From: Kluyvera sp046569695
GTDB taxonomy: Bacteria; Pseudomonadota; Gammaproteobacteria; Enterobacterales; Enterobacteriaceae
Direction: 5' to 3'
Length of the DNA: 64,000 nucleotides
Assembly: GCF_046569695.1 (NCBI RefSeq)
Contig: NZ_JBKHUI010000007.1
Coordinates: 62,001 to 126,000, forward strand
The notes beneath the pieces were generated by a model, which saw only the letters and a program-made list of their open reading frames with translations, did not search any database and had not been told where the DNA came from. The position numbers and the translations under genes are program-made. This document shows, piece by piece, positions 1 to 9,676 of this stretch. Numbering within the stretch: the stretch's first letter is position 1; each line of letters starts with the position of its first letter.

Positions 1-1549
1 CCAGCAACAGAAGTGTAGCACGTTCGTCGCCTGCAAGCTCACCACACATGCCAGTCCATTTGCCTTCAGCATGAGAAGCATCAATAACTTGCTTGATCAA
101 AGTGAGGACAGACGGTGACATTGGCTGGTAAAGATGTGAAATCATATCATTACCACGGTCAACTGCCAGAGTATACTGCGTTAAATCATTGGTACCGATA
201 CTAAAGAAATCAACTTCTTTGGCTAAATGACGAGCGATAGTCGCAGCGGCAGGGGTTTCCACCATCACGCCAATCTCAATCGTTTCGTCAAACGCTTTAC
301 CTTCGTCGCGCAGTTCCTGTTTGTAGATTTCGATCTCTTTCTTCAGTGCACGCACTTCTTCAACAGAGATGATCATCGGGAACATGATGCGCAGTTTGCC
401 GAAAGCAGAGGCACGCAGGATAGCGCGAACCTGGTCACGCAGGATCTCTTTACGATCCATTGCGATACGCACGGCACGCCAGCCCAGGAACGGGTTTTCT
501 TCTTTCGGGAAGTTCATGTACGGCAGCTCTTTGTCGCCACCGATGTCCATGGTACGGACGATAACCGCCTGAGAGCCACATGCTTCAGCCACGGCTTTAT
601 ACGCTGCAAACTGTTCTTCTTCAGTTGGCAGTGCGTCGCGGTCCATGAACAGGAATTCGGTGCGGTACAGACCAACACCTTCAGCGCCGTTACGCTCAGC
701 ACCGTCGATATCACGCACGGTACCGATGTTGGCACAAACTTCAACCTGGTGGCCATCAAGGGTGATTGCCGGCAGGTCTTTCAGTTTAGCCAGTTCGGCT
801 TTCTCAGAAGCAACCTGCTCTTGTACCGCACGCAGTTCTTCAATTTTTTCGTTAGTTGGGTTGACGTAAACCAGGTTGTTTACGGCATCCAGAATCAGAT
901 AGTCGCCATTCTTCACCTGAGAGGTCACGCTACCGGTGCCCACGATCGCTGGCAGCTCAAGGGAGCGCGCCATGATGGAGGTGTGGGAGGTACGGCCACC
1001 AGCATCAGTGATAAAGCCCAGCACCTTGTCCAGGTTCAGCTGTGCGGTTTCAGACGGCGTCAGGTCTGCGGCAACCAGGATAACTTCATCCTGAATAGCG
1101 CTCAGGTCAATAATGGCCAGACCCAGGATGTTGCGCAGCAGGCGCTTACCGATGTCACGTACGTCAGCCGCACGTTCTTTCAGGTACTCATCATCCAGTT
1201 CTTCCAGGGCAGTTGCCTGACCTTCGATAACTTCATGCGCAGCTGCGTCAGCCGTCATGTGCTTATCTTTAATCAGGGCTATGATTTCCTGCTCCAGCTC
1301 CTCATCTTCGAGCAGCATGATATGCCCTTCGAAGATGGCTTCTTTTTCTTCACCGAAAGTTTCGCCAGCTTTGGTCTTGATAGCTTCCAGCTGGGCTGAC
1401 GCTTTAGAACGACCGCTCAGAAAACGTTCAATTTCCTGCTCTACTTTATCGGCAGAAATTTTCTTCCGGTCGATGATAATCTCATCTTCTTTCAGCAGCA
1501 GTGCGTTGCCGAAAGCGATACCCGGGGATGCTAAAATGCCTGAAATCAT
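1..1549 (-). CDS. ptsI: PTS enzyme I (phosphoenolpyruvate-protein phosphotransferase), 3' end outside window
   Basis: Enzyme I starts the sugar phosphotransferase relay in the cytoplasm: it autophosphorylates from PEP and passes the phosphate to HPr. About 516 of the usual 575 residues are visible; the C-terminus lies beyond the left edge. The N-terminus begins MISGILASPG. The phosphohistidine is His189 in GGRTSHTS, and the PEP-binding domain includes the MCGELAGD segment with Cys502. It lies 45 bp downstream of ptsH on the same strand, the conserved pts operon arrangement, so it should be co-transcribed from promoters upstream of ptsH. Length, motifs and context leave little doubt. Confidence 0.98.
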   Translation of the reverse strand, partial: MISGILASPGIAFGNALLLKEDEIIIDRKKISADKVEQEIERFLSGRSKASAQLEAIKTKAGETFGEEKEAIFEGHIMLLEDEELEQEIIALIKDKHMTADAAAHEVIEGQATALEELDDEYLKERAADVRDIGKRLLRNILGLAIIDLSAIQDEVILVAADLTPSETAQLNLDKVLGFITDAGGRTSHTSIMARSLELPAIVGTGSVTSQVKNGDYLILDAVNNLVYVNPTNEKIEELRAVQEQVASEKAELAKLKDLPAITLDGHQVEVCANIGTVRDIDGAERNGAEGVGLYRTEFLFMDRDALPTEEEQFAAYKAVAEACGSQAVIVRTMDIGGDKELPYMNFPKEENPFLGWRAVRIAMDRKEILRDQVRAILRASAFGKLRIMFPMIISVEEVRALKKEIEIYKQELRDEGKAFDETIEIGVMVETPAAATIARHLAKEVDFFSIGTNDLTQYTLAVDRGNDMISHLYQPMSPSVLTLIKQVIDASHAEGKWTGMCGELAGDERATLLLL

Positions 1550-1594
1550 AACCCTACCTTACTTGTGACTGATATTTAAAAGAACTCGTTGAAC

Positions 1595-1852
1595 TTACTC
1601 GAGTTCAGCCATCAGTTTAACCAGATGCTCAACTGCTTTCTGCTCGTCTTCACCTTCTGCAGACAGGGTAACAACGGTGCCCTGGGTCAGACCCAGAGTT
1701 TGCAGTTTGAACAGGCTTTTTGCGCTAGCGCTTTTGCCGTTGGAGGTCACAGTGATCTCGGAAGTGAAGCCTTTCGCTTCTTTAACAAACTGAGCAGCAG
1801 GGCGGGTATGCAGACCGTTCGGAGCGGTAATGGTAACTTCTTGCTGGAACAT
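1595..1852 (-). CDS. ptsH: Phosphocarrier protein HPr
   Basis: HPr takes phosphate from enzyme I and hands it to the sugar-specific EIIA proteins. The 85-residue length equals that of E. coli HPr. The active-site His15 is in GLHTRPAA and the regulatory Ser46 region is in GKSASAKS. It is the first gene of the ptsHI operon. The ATG follows a GGGGAAAT ribosome binding site. Confidence 0.98.
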   Translation of the reverse strand: MFQQEVTITAPNGLHTRPAAQFVKEAKGFTSEITVTSNGKSASAKSLFKLQTLGLTQGTVVTLSAEGEDEQKAVEHLVKLMAELE

Positions 1853-1888
1853 TATATTTCCCCAACTTATAGGTTTAGTGTTGTGGAA

Positions 1889-1918
1889 CTAAAGTCTAGC
1901 CTGGTGGATAGACTTTAG
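1889..1918 (-). promoter_or_regulatory. Perfect inverted repeat in the ptsH 5' leader
   Basis: Two 10-bp arms (CTAAAGTCTA and TAGACTTTAG) flank a 10-nt loop and start 36 bp upstream of the ptsH ATG. The repeat could form an RNA hairpin in the ptsH leader. It has no U-run, so it is not a simple terminator. Its function is unknown. Confidence 0.5.
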
Positions 1919-2040
1919 CCTGTATTACAAATCAAGCGACGCCCACAAAATCAGCACTACCATCGGCGACAAACCATCCGACGCAGACGCTTCTGGCCTT
2001 TGACGTTTCGCTTATCATTAAACATTATGCCGTGAAAGCA

Positions 2041-2073
2041 GGATTTGAACCAAATCATAAAATCGATTCAGCT
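2041..2073 (-). promoter_or_regulatory. Candidate Cra and CRP sites of the ptsHI promoter region
   Basis: Read on the minus strand, GCTGAATCGATTTT (2060-2073) matches the Cra/FruR consensus TGAAWCGWTTCA at 10 of 12 positions. It is followed by TTATGATTTGGTTCAA, which resembles the CRP site recalled for the E. coli ptsH P0 promoter. The 385-bp gap 1853-2237 holds this region, the leader inverted repeat and the cysK terminator, and no gene. Confidence 0.6.
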
Positions 2074-2187
2074 TATGGAAAACCTGTTAAGAATAATTTC
2101 GCGGCTCAAAATAAATATGAGAGGTTAAATACCAGACCTAGGAAGGTGAATCAATGCCAGGGGGGGTAAAAGTTTGATGCATGCCAC

Positions 2188-2215
2188 AAAAAAGCACCCA
2201 CTTGGGTGCTTTTTT
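2188..2215 (-). terminator. Rho-independent terminator of cysK
   Basis: The stem GCACCC/GGGTGC is bracketed by runs of six A and six T, so it can work in both directions. It lies 23 bp beyond the cysK stop codon. Confidence 0.9.
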
Positions 2216-2237
2216 ACACGATTTTAACCAACTGGCA

Positions 2238-3209
2238 TTACTGTTGCAGTTCTTTCTCGGTGAAGAGATCTGCGAACAGCGCCGTGCTTAAATAACGCTC
2301 ACCCGAAGATGGTAGGATAACCACAATATTCTTATTGGTAAAGGTTTCATCTTCCTGGAGTTTCAACGCAGCGGCAACCGCGGCACCGGAAGAGATACCT
2401 GCCAGAATGCCTTCCTCTTCCATCAGGCGACGCGCCGTGGAGATAGCTTCTTCGTTGGTGATGGCGACGACTTTATCGATCAGTTTCAGATCGAGGTTAC
2501 CTGGGATGAAACCTGCGCCGATCCCCTGGATCTTATGCGGGCCTGGCTTCAGCTCTTCACCCGCCAGCGCCTGAGCGATAACCGGGGAGTCGGTTGGCTC
2601 AACGGCGACCGAGATCAGATCCGTTTTGCCTTTGGTATTTTTGATGTAGCGCGTTACGCCGGTCAGCGTACCACCGGTGCCCACGCCTGCAATGAATACG
2701 TCAACCTGGCCGTCGGTATCTTCCCAGATTTCCGGACCGGTGGTTTTTTCGTGAATTTCCGGGTTAGCAGGGTTGCTGAACTGCTGCAGCAGCAGGAATT
2801 TTTCCGGGTTGCTGGCAACAATCTCTTCGGCTTTCTGAATTGCACCTTTCATGCCTTTCGCGCCTTCGGTCAGCACCAGGTTGGCGCCCAGCGCTTTCAG
2901 CAGCTTACGGCGTTCAACGCTCATGGTTTCCGGCATGGTCAGCGTCAGCTTATAACCACGGGCGGCAGCAACATAGGCCAGAGCGATACCGGTGTTACCG
3001 CTGGTTGGCTCAACCAGTTCGATGCCAGGCTTCAGCACACCGCGTTTTTCGGCATCCCAAATCATATTGGCACCGATACGGCATTTGACGCTGAAGCTTG
3101 GGTTACGTGACTCAACCTTCGCCAGAATGCGTCCGTTACCGATGCGGTTCAGTCGTACCAGTGGTGTATGACCGATAGTCAGGGAGTTATCTTCAAAAAT
3201 CTTACTCAT
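2238..3209 (-). CDS. cysK: Cysteine synthase A (O-acetylserine sulfhydrylase A)
   Basis: A PLP enzyme that makes L-cysteine from O-acetylserine and sulfide. The 323 residues match E. coli CysK in length. The Schiff-base lysine is Lys42 in SFSVKCRIG. The substrate loop TSGNTG and the GTGGT phosphate-binding motif are present. It is followed by its own terminator. Its divergent placement near cysZ fits the CysB regulon, but no CysB site was defined here. Confidence 0.97.
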   Translation of the reverse strand: MSKIFEDNSLTIGHTPLVRLNRIGNGRILAKVESRNPSFSVKCRIGANMIWDAEKRGVLKPGIELVEPTSGNTGIALAYVAAARGYKLTLTMPETMSVERRKLLKALGANLVLTEGAKGMKGAIQKAEEIVASNPEKFLLLQQFSNPANPEIHEKTTGPEIWEDTDGQVDVFIAGVGTGGTLTGVTRYIKNTKGKTDLISVAVEPTDSPVIAQALAGEELKPGPHKIQGIGAGFIPGNLDLKLIDKVVAITNEEAISTARRLMEEEGILAGISSGAAVAAALKLQEDETFTNKNIVVILPSSGERYLSTALFADLFTEKELQQ

Positions 3210-3365
3210 GGCCTATCCTTAACTGTATGAAATTTGGGGTACTGGTTCAGCATACCTGCTTAAAGATTCTGCGGAAGTAAGGATTTCGCATATCTATATA
3301 CTGAAGGGAAATAATGGCAAGCGGGATGGAATAAGGCAGGGCATAAGCCCCGCCTGGGGAGGAGA

Positions 3366-4127
3366 TTACTTCCACATGGCGTGTTTGTCGCGATAGCAGT
3401 CAACCCACATCGCCGTCGCGCCGCAGATAGCGACCGGAATAATCACCAGATTCAGCACCGGAATCAGGGTGAACAGGCTTACCAGTGAACCAAACTGCAT
3501 ATTGGTAACCTTGCGGGTACGCAAAGCCTGGCGCATGGTTTTAAACGGCACTTTATGGTTGTCGAACGGGTAATCGCAGTACTGGATAGCCAGCATCCAC
3601 GCGCTGAACAGGAACCACAGCACCGGCGCGACCGTCTGGCCAATGCCCGGAATAAAGTACAGCAGGAGCAGCACAATCGCGCGTGGCAGATACCACGCCA
3701 GCTTCTGCCATTCACGCTTCATGATGCGCGGCAGATCTTTCATGATGCCAATCACCCCTGTATCCGGCGGGGTTGCGCCGGTCAGGCGCGCTTCTAACTG
3801 TTCCGCCAGCAGGCCATTGAACGGCGCGGCAATCCAGTTGGCGATGGTCGAGAAGAAGTAGCCAAACACCAGCAGAATCGAAATCACTACCACCGGCCAT
3901 AGCAGATAGCTCAGCCACTGCAGCCAGTCTGGGATACGGTTCATTAAGGATGGGATCCAGCTTTCCAGCTTGCTGAACAGCCACCAGAAGGCGCCGCCCA
4001 TCAGGATGATATTGACCAACAGCGGTAAGATGACGAATCGGCGGATGCCCGGCAAGCCGATCAGTTTCCAGCCCTGAGAGAAATAGTAGACGCCGCTACG
4101 TGCGGCAGGGGTGGACGATGAAACCAT
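3366..4127 (-). CDS. cysZ: Sulfate transporter CysZ
   Basis: An inner-membrane protein that supplies sulfate for assimilation. The 253 residues equal the E. coli protein. Hydrophobic segments are near residues 30-50, 68-90, 145-180 and 210-235, and the family motif YPFDNHKV lies near the middle of the C-terminal half. It is upstream of and co-oriented with cysK, 156 bp apart, as in E. coli. Confidence 0.96.
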   Translation of the reverse strand: MVSSSTPAARSGVYYFSQGWKLIGLPGIRRFVILPLLVNIILMGGAFWWLFSKLESWIPSLMNRIPDWLQWLSYLLWPVVVISILLVFGYFFSTIANWIAAPFNGLLAEQLEARLTGATPPDTGVIGIMKDLPRIMKREWQKLAWYLPRAIVLLLLYFIPGIGQTVAPVLWFLFSAWMLAIQYCDYPFDNHKVPFKTMRQALRTRKVTNMQFGSLVSLFTLIPVLNLVIIPVAICGATAMWVDCYRDKHAMWK

Positions 4128-4357
4128 GGTCAGGTGAAGCTCCTTTTACGGACTACATTGAAAAGACGACTATATATTATCGGGTTGTTGGACAATGACC
4201 AGTTAGGAAATGTTCGAAAAACCAGCAAAAAATACGATTTTACTCATCTTTATGCGGTGAATGTCATGTGCACACTTGCACTTGACGTGATGGGCAAATA
4301 CTCTTAGTGAGTAAATGTTTGCCGTGGTGGCAAGGTGTTAGAACAACAGAGAATATA

Positions 4358-5368
4358 ATGATGCAGGATTTGCGTCTGATATTAATCATTGTTGGCGCGA
4401 TCGCCATACTTGCTTTACTGGTTCATGGTTTCTGGACGAGCCGTAAAGAGCGTTCATCGATGTTCCGCGATCGACCAATAAAGCGAATGAAGTCTCGTGA
4501 TGCCGACGATGAGTCGGAAGACGATGCTGATGACAATGTTGAAGGCGTGGGTGAAGTTCGGGTCCACAAGGTCAATCACGCCCCTGGGGCAGCTGGGGAG
4601 CATGAAGCCCCTCGTCACGCGCCTCAACACCAGTACCAGCCGCCCTATGAGCGTCAGGCGCCTCAGACTGCGCGTGCGCCAGAGCCGGTACAGCAACCGC
4701 ATGTGCAACAGCCTTATCAGCCAGCACAGCCCGCGTCGGTACCGCCGCCGCAGCCTGTTCAGCAGCCTCCGCGTCCGCCGGTTGTCGAACCTCAGCCGGT
4801 GGTTCAACCACCGCAGCACGTTGCCGAGCAGCCCGTTGCACCTCAGGCTCCGCAGCCGGTAGCAGCGCCAGTCGCTCAGCCGGTGCAGCCAGAACCGGTT
4901 GCCGCACAGCCAGCGCCTGAACCTGCTCAGCCTGAGAAAAAAGAGCGTAAAGAGACGGTTATCGTCATGAACGTCTCCGCGCATCAGGGCACGCAGATTA
5001 ACGGCGAACTGCTATTGAACAGCATTCAGCAGGCCGGGTTTAAATTTGGCGACATGAATATTTTCCATCGCCATCTGAGCCCGGACGGCAGTGGACCTGC
5101 GTTGTTTAGCCTGGCCAATATGCTCAAGCCTGGCACTTTTGACCCGGATACGATGGGCGAGATGGAAACCACTGGCGTGACCATCTTCATGCAGGTGCCG
5201 TCCTACGGCGACGAACTGCAAAACTTCAAGCTGATGCTGCAGTCGGCGCAGTACATTGCCGATGAAGTGGGTGGTGTCGTGTTGGACGACCAGCGTCGTA
5301 TGATGACCCCGCAAAAACTGCGTGAGTATCAGGACCGCATCCGCGAAGTTAAAGACGCCAACGCCTGA
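4358..5368 (+). CDS. zipA: Cell division protein ZipA
   Basis: ZipA tethers FtsZ to the inner membrane. The start chosen is the first ATG of MMQDLRLIL, which gives 336 residues (E. coli 328). Residues 7-27 form the N-terminal membrane anchor, followed by a charged segment. A long Pro/Gln-rich linker of about 110 residues contains repeats of PQPV and QP. The C-terminal FtsZ-binding domain begins near KETVIVMNV. The linker is slightly longer than in E. coli. It is divergent from cysZ. Confidence 0.97.
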   Translation: MMQDLRLILIIVGAIAILALLVHGFWTSRKERSSMFRDRPIKRMKSRDADDESEDDADDNVEGVGEVRVHKVNHAPGAAGEHEAPRHAPQHQYQPPYERQAPQTARAPEPVQQPHVQQPYQPAQPASVPPPQPVQQPPRPPVVEPQPVVQPPQHVAEQPVAPQAPQPVAAPVAQPVQPEPVAAQPAPEPAQPEKKERKETVIVMNVSAHQGTQINGELLLNSIQQAGFKFGDMNIFHRHLSPDGSGPALFSLANMLKPGTFDPDTMGEMETTGVTIFMQVPSYGDELQNFKLMLQSAQYIADEVGGVVLDDQRRMMTPQKLREYQDRIREVKDANA

Positions 5369-5396
5369 CAGGCTCGCGCGTTTCCATTCCTTCCTG

Positions 5397-5421
5397 AACC
5401 CCCGCCTGTCGGGGGTTTTTT
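5397..5421 (+). terminator. Terminator after zipA
   Basis: The stem CCCCC/GGGGG with loop GCCTGTC is followed by six T, 28 bp past the zipA stop and just before ligA. Confidence 0.88.
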
Positions 5422-5438
5422 ATCATTGATGGTGTGAT

Positions 5439-7454
5439 ATGCAACCTATAGAACAACAACTGAATGAACTGCGAGCGACGCTTCGCCATCATGAATATCT
5501 GTATCATGTTTTAGATGCCCCGGAACTGCCGGACGCGGAGTATGATCGTCTGATGCGCGAGTTGCGCGAACTGGAAGCGCAGCACCCGGAGCTGATTACC
5601 TCCGACTCCCCCACACAGCGTGTCGGCGCCGAGCCGCTGGCGGCGTTCAGCCAGATTCGCCATGAAGTGCCGATGCTGTCGCTGGACAACGTCTTTGACG
5701 AAGAGAGCTTCCTTGCCTTTAACAAGCGCGTCCAGGACCGTCTCAAGAGCACGGATAAATTGACCTGGTGCTGTGAGCTAAAGCTGGACGGCCTGGCGGT
5801 CAGCATCCTCTATGAAAACGGTGTGTTCGTCAGTGCGGCAACGCGCGGTGACGGCACCACCGGCGAGGACATTACCTCTAACGTACGCACTATTCGCGCC
5901 ATTCCGCTGAAGCTTCGCGGTGACAATATTCCAGCTCGTCTGGAAGTTCGTGGCGAAGTGTTTATGCCGCAGGCCGGGTTTGAAAAAATCAACGACGAGG
6001 CCCGTCGCACCGGCAACAAAGTGTTCGCTAACCCACGTAACGCCGCCGCAGGCTCGCTGCGTCAGCTTGATCCGCGGATTACCGCGAAGCGACCACTCAC
6101 TTTCTTCTGCTACGGCGTGGGCGTGCTGGAGGGCGGCGAGCTGCCGGATACCCATCTGGGGCGTTTACTGCAGTTTAAAGAGTGGGGGCTGCCGGTGAGC
6201 GACCGGGTCGCGCTCTGTGACTCTCCGGAGGAAGTGCTCGCTTACTATCATAAGGTTGAAACCGACCGTCCGACGCTCGGTTTTGATATCGACGGCGTGG
6301 TGATCAAGGTGAACTCGCTGGCGTTGCAGGAAGAGTTAGGCTTCGTGGCACGCGCGCCGCGCTGGGCGGTGGCGTTCAAGTTCCCGGCGCAGGAGCAGAT
6401 GACCTTCGTGCGCGACGTGGAGTTCCAGGTTGGGCGTACCGGGGCAATTACGCCGGTAGCACGTCTTGAGCCGGTGCAGGTAGCCGGCGTGCTGGTCAGC
6501 AACGCGACGCTGCATAACGCCGATGAAATCGAACGTCTTGGCCTGCGTATTGGAGACAAAGTGGTGATTCGCCGCGCGGGCGATGTGATTCCGCAGGTGG
6601 TCAACGTGGTGCTCTCTGAGCGCCCGGACGGCACTCAGGAAATCGTCTTCCCAACCCATTGCCCGGTATGTAACTCTGACGTGGAGCGCGTGGAAGGTGA
6701 AGCCGTAGCCCGCTGTACCGGTGGCCTTATCTGCGGTGCACAGCGCAAAGAGGCGCTCAAGCACTTTGTCTCCCGCCGTGCGCTCGACGTAGACGGCATG
6801 GGCGACAAAATTATCGATCAACTGGTTGAGAAAGAGTATGTCCACACTCCCGCCGACCTTTTCACCCTGACCGCAGGCAAGCTGACCGGGCTTGACCGTA
6901 TGGGGCCAAAATCGGCGCTAAACGTCGTCAGCGCGCTGGAAAAAGCCAAGCAGACCACCTTCGCTCGCTTCCTCTACGCGTTAGGAATTCGTGAAGTGGG
7001 TGAAGCGACGGCCGCCGGTCTGGCAGCCTATTTCGGTACCCTCGAGGCGCTGGAAGCGGCTTCCATTGAAGAGTTGCAAAAGGTACCGGACGTTGGTGTG
7101 GTGGTGGCGAATCACGTGTTCAACTTCTTTGCTGAAGAGAGCAACCGTAATGTGATTCAGCAACTGTTGAAAGAGGGCGTAAACTGGCCTGCGCCGGTGG
7201 TGATCAACGCCGAAGAGATAGATAGCCCATTTGCAGGTAAAACCGTGGTGCTGACCGGCAGCCTGAGCCAGATGTCCCGTGACGATGCCAAAGCGCGTCT
7301 GGTTGAGCTGGGCGCGAAAGTTGCCGGTAGCGTGTCGAAGAAGACCGATCTGGTGATTGCTGGCGAAGCGGCGGGTTCGAAGTTGGCGAAGGCGCAGGAG
7401 CTTGGCATTGCGGTGATCGACGAAGCCGAAATGCTGCGTCTGTTAGGAGTCTAA
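5439..7454 (+). CDS. ligA: NAD-dependent DNA ligase LigA
   Basis: Seals nicks in DNA during replication and repair using NAD+. The 671 residues are identical in length to E. coli LigA. The order is the N-terminal Ia domain, the adenylation domain with catalytic Lys115 in ELKLDGLA, the OB fold, a four-cysteine zinc finger (CPVC...CTGG.IC), HhH motifs, and a C-terminal BRCT domain beginning near GKTVVLTGSL. The upstream zipA terminator suggests its own promoter. Confidence 0.98.
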   Translation: MQPIEQQLNELRATLRHHEYLYHVLDAPELPDAEYDRLMRELRELEAQHPELITSDSPTQRVGAEPLAAFSQIRHEVPMLSLDNVFDEESFLAFNKRVQDRLKSTDKLTWCCELKLDGLAVSILYENGVFVSAATRGDGTTGEDITSNVRTIRAIPLKLRGDNIPARLEVRGEVFMPQAGFEKINDEARRTGNKVFANPRNAAAGSLRQLDPRITAKRPLTFFCYGVGVLEGGELPDTHLGRLLQFKEWGLPVSDRVALCDSPEEVLAYYHKVETDRPTLGFDIDGVVIKVNSLALQEELGFVARAPRWAVAFKFPAQEQMTFVRDVEFQVGRTGAITPVARLEPVQVAGVLVSNATLHNADEIERLGLRIGDKVVIRRAGDVIPQVVNVVLSERPDGTQEIVFPTHCPVCNSDVERVEGEAVARCTGGLICGAQRKEALKHFVSRRALDVDGMGDKIIDQLVEKEYVHTPADLFTLTAGKLTGLDRMGPKSALNVVSALEKAKQTTFARFLYALGIREVGEATAAGLAAYFGTLEALEAASIEELQKVPDVGVVVANHVFNFFAEESNRNVIQQLLKEGVNWPAPVVINAEEIDSPFAGKTVVLTGSLSQMSRDDAKARLVELGAKVAGSVSKKTDLVIAGEAAGSKLAKAQELGIAVIDEAEMLRLLGV

Positions 7455-7455
7455 G

Positions 7456-7668
7456 GTGGATAAAGCGCAGCTGATTGAGATTGCCAATACCGAAATGCCG
7501 TTCGGTAAGTACAAAGGGCGGCGTCTCATTGACGTGCCGGAAGAGTATCTGCTGTGGTTTGCCCGAAAGGATCAGTTTCCTGCCGGGCATCTTGGCGAGC
7601 TGATGCAGTTGACGCTACTCATCAAAACAGAAGGGCTGAGCCAGCTGGTTCAGCCCCTGAAACGCTAG
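7456..7668 (+). CDS. ypeB: DUF3820 family protein YpeB
   Basis: A 70-residue conserved protein of unknown function. It starts with GTG one base after the ligA stop, within the AGGAGTCTAAG context, so it is probably translationally coupled to ligA. The conserved core MPFGKYKGRRLIDVPEEY is clear. Its stop codon overlaps the yfeH stop codon by 4 bp, tail to tail. Confidence 0.93.
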   Translation: MDKAQLIEIANTEMPFGKYKGRRLIDVPEEYLLWFARKDQFPAGHLGELMQLTLLIKTEGLSQLVQPLKR

Positions 7669-8660
7669 CTGCCTACGCGGGCCTGCTCTTTGGCCTGCAG
7701 TTTTTCGGCCTGCGCTTTGTAGCGACGGGCCAGTACTGCACAGGTCATCAGCTGAATCTGGTGGAAGATCATCAGCGGCAGCACCATCATCCCCAACACT
7801 GAGGTTGGGAAGAGAATATTGGCCATCGGGATACCGTTGGCCAGACTCTTTTTCGACCCGCAGAAGACAATCGTAATCTCATCCGCCTTATTGAAGCCAA
7901 GACGACGAGCGACCACGGTGTTAATCAGGATCACCAGCGCCAGCAGCACGATGCTCACCACTACGATAAACAGCAGTGACCCCACGCCAACCTTATGCCA
8001 GATACCGTTAACCACTGCTTCGCTGAAGGCGGAGTAGACCACCAGTAGAATCGAGGTCTGGTCGGTTTTGGCGATCCATTTTTTGTGTTTGGTCACAAAG
8101 GCCGCGGTCCACGGACGGGACAGATGCCCCAACACAAACGGCAGCAGCAGCTGCAGCATGATTTTGCCCACCTGCTCAAGGCTACCGCCCGCGCCGTGGA
8201 CGTTCATCACCAGACCGACCAGCAACGGTGACAGGAAGATCCCCAGCAGGCTGGATGCTGATGCAGAACAAACTGCGGCCGCAACGTTACCGCCTGCCAG
8301 CGAAGTGAAAGCGATGGCCGACTGCACGGTGGCCGGCAGAATGCACAGATACAGGAAGCCGGCATAAAGCTGTGGGTCGACGTTAATCGGCGCCCACCAG
8401 GCAAACAGCACGCCCAGTACCGGGAAGACCACGAAGGTGCTGCACATTACCCATAGATGCAGCCGCCAGTGGCTGCCACCGGCAATAATCGATTCCCGCG
8501 ACAGCTTCGCGCCGTGCATAAAGAACAGCAGCGCGATGGCGGCGGTGGTCAGATTTTCAAAAAAGGGAACGAAGTCGCCGCGCGCCGGGAAGAAGGTGGC
8601 GAGCAGGACAACCGCAATAAGCGTCAGCGTAAACGGATCTAAAATGCGGAAAAGTTTCAT
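7665..8660 (-). CDS. yfeH: Bile acid:sodium symporter (BASS) family transporter YfeH
   Basis: A predicted inner-membrane transporter of 331 residues with about 9-10 hydrophobic segments. The FFMHGAKLS, GNVAAA and FCGSKKSLANG motifs are typical of the YfeH/SLC10A7-like subgroup. The start MKLFRILDP was chosen because AGGAGT precedes it at good spacing; upstream in-frame extensions lack family similarity. It is divergent from yfeR, a LysR-type gene reported to control it in Salmonella. The substrate is unknown. Confidence 0.92.
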   Translation of the reverse strand: MKLFRILDPFTLTLIAVVLLATFFPARGDFVPFFENLTTAAIALLFFMHGAKLSRESIIAGGSHWRLHLWVMCSTFVVFPVLGVLFAWWAPINVDPQLYAGFLYLCILPATVQSAIAFTSLAGGNVAAAVCSASASSLLGIFLSPLLVGLVMNVHGAGGSLEQVGKIMLQLLLPFVLGHLSRPWTAAFVTKHKKWIAKTDQTSILLVVYSAFSEAVVNGIWHKVGVGSLLFIVVVSIVLLALVILINTVVARRLGFNKADEITIVFCGSKKSLANGIPMANILFPTSVLGMMVLPLMIFHQIQLMTCAVLARRYKAQAEKLQAKEQARVGS

Positions 8661-8749
8661 AAAGACTCCTGAAGATCGATGCATACATTTTGCTTTTTTA
8701 TTTTTGAGAAATAAAATTGATTTATTGCATCCATTCATGAATAAAACAG

Positions 8750-9676
8750 ATGAATTACTCGCTGCGACAGTTGAAGGTGTTTGTAACGGTGGCCCAGGCG
8801 AAGAGTTTTAGTCGGGCAGGGGAGATAATCGGCCTGAGCCAGTCGGCGGTTAGCCATAGCGTAAAGGAGTTGGAGAGCCAGACCGGCGTCCGACTGCTCG
8901 ACCGCACTACGCGTGAAGTCGTACTGACGGAAGCGGGGCAGCAGCTTGCAGCTCGACTGGAACGACTGCTGGACGAGCTACAGGGCACGCTACGGGAAGC
9001 GGGGCGCACCGGGCAGCAGCTAAGCGGCACGGTCAGGGTGGCGGCCAGCCAGACGATTTCAGCGCATCTTATCCCGCAGTGTATCGCCCAAAGCAACCGC
9101 CGCTATCCGGATATTCGCTTTGTGCTGCACGACCGGCCGCAGCAGTGGGTGCTGGAGAGTATTCGTCAGGGGGATGTCGATTTCGGTATTGTTATCGATC
9201 CCGGCGTAGTGGGGGATTTGCAGTGCGAAACGGTGCTCTCCGAGCCGTTCTTCTTACTGTGCCGTAGCGATCACCCGTTTGCCGTTATGCCGGAGGTCGA
9301 CTGGCAGGCGCTACAAGGGGCGAAGCTGGTGCTGCAGGACTACGCTTCCGGCAGCCGGATGTTGATCGATGCGGCGCTCCAGTTGCATCAAATTGAGGCG
9401 AATATTGTGCAGGAGATCGGTCACCCCGCAACGCTGTTCCCTATGGTAACGGCGGGCATTGGCATTAGTATTATTCCGGCGCTAGCGTTACCGTTGCCGG
9501 AGGGGAGTCCGCTGGCGGTGAAGCGGATGTCGCCGGGCGTAGAGCGCCAGCTGATGCTGGCGAGACGGAAAAATCGTTCGCTCTCCACCGCGGCTCAGGC
9601 GTTGTGGGACGTGGTCCGGGAACAAAGCCACCAGCTCATGGATGAACGGCTACAGGACCCGCTGTATCAGACGTAA
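8750..9676 (+). CDS. yfeR: LysR-type regulator YfeR
   Basis: A 308-residue LysR-type transcription factor. The N-terminal winged HTH covers residues 1-60 (FSRAGEIIGLSQSAVSHSVKELE), followed by a periplasmic-binding-protein-like effector domain. It is divergent from yfeH, with an 89-bp gap that is A+T rich and should hold the shared operator. Its 3' end overlaps the convergent flxA-like gene by 10 bp. Confidence 0.93.
   Translation: MNYSLRQLKVFVTVAQAKSFSRAGEIIGLSQSAVSHSVKELESQTGVRLLDRTTREVVLTEAGQQLAARLERLLDELQGTLREAGRTGQQLSGTVRVAASQTISAHLIPQCIAQSNRRYPDIRFVLHDRPQQWVLESIRQGDVDFGIVIDPGVVGDLQCETVLSEPFFLLCRSDHPFAVMPEVDWQALQGAKLVLQDYASGSRMLIDAALQLHQIEANIVQEIGHPATLFPMVTAGIGISIIPALALPLPEGSPLAVKRMSPGVERQLMLARRKNRSLSTAAQALWDVVREQSHQLMDERLQDPLYQT

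Noticed and set aside
227..1399. 390-codon open frame on the plus strand opposite ptsI
   Set aside because: It is antisense to a strongly conserved gene, has no ribosome site and low-complexity Phe/Gln/Val-rich translation typical of a codon-bias shadow.
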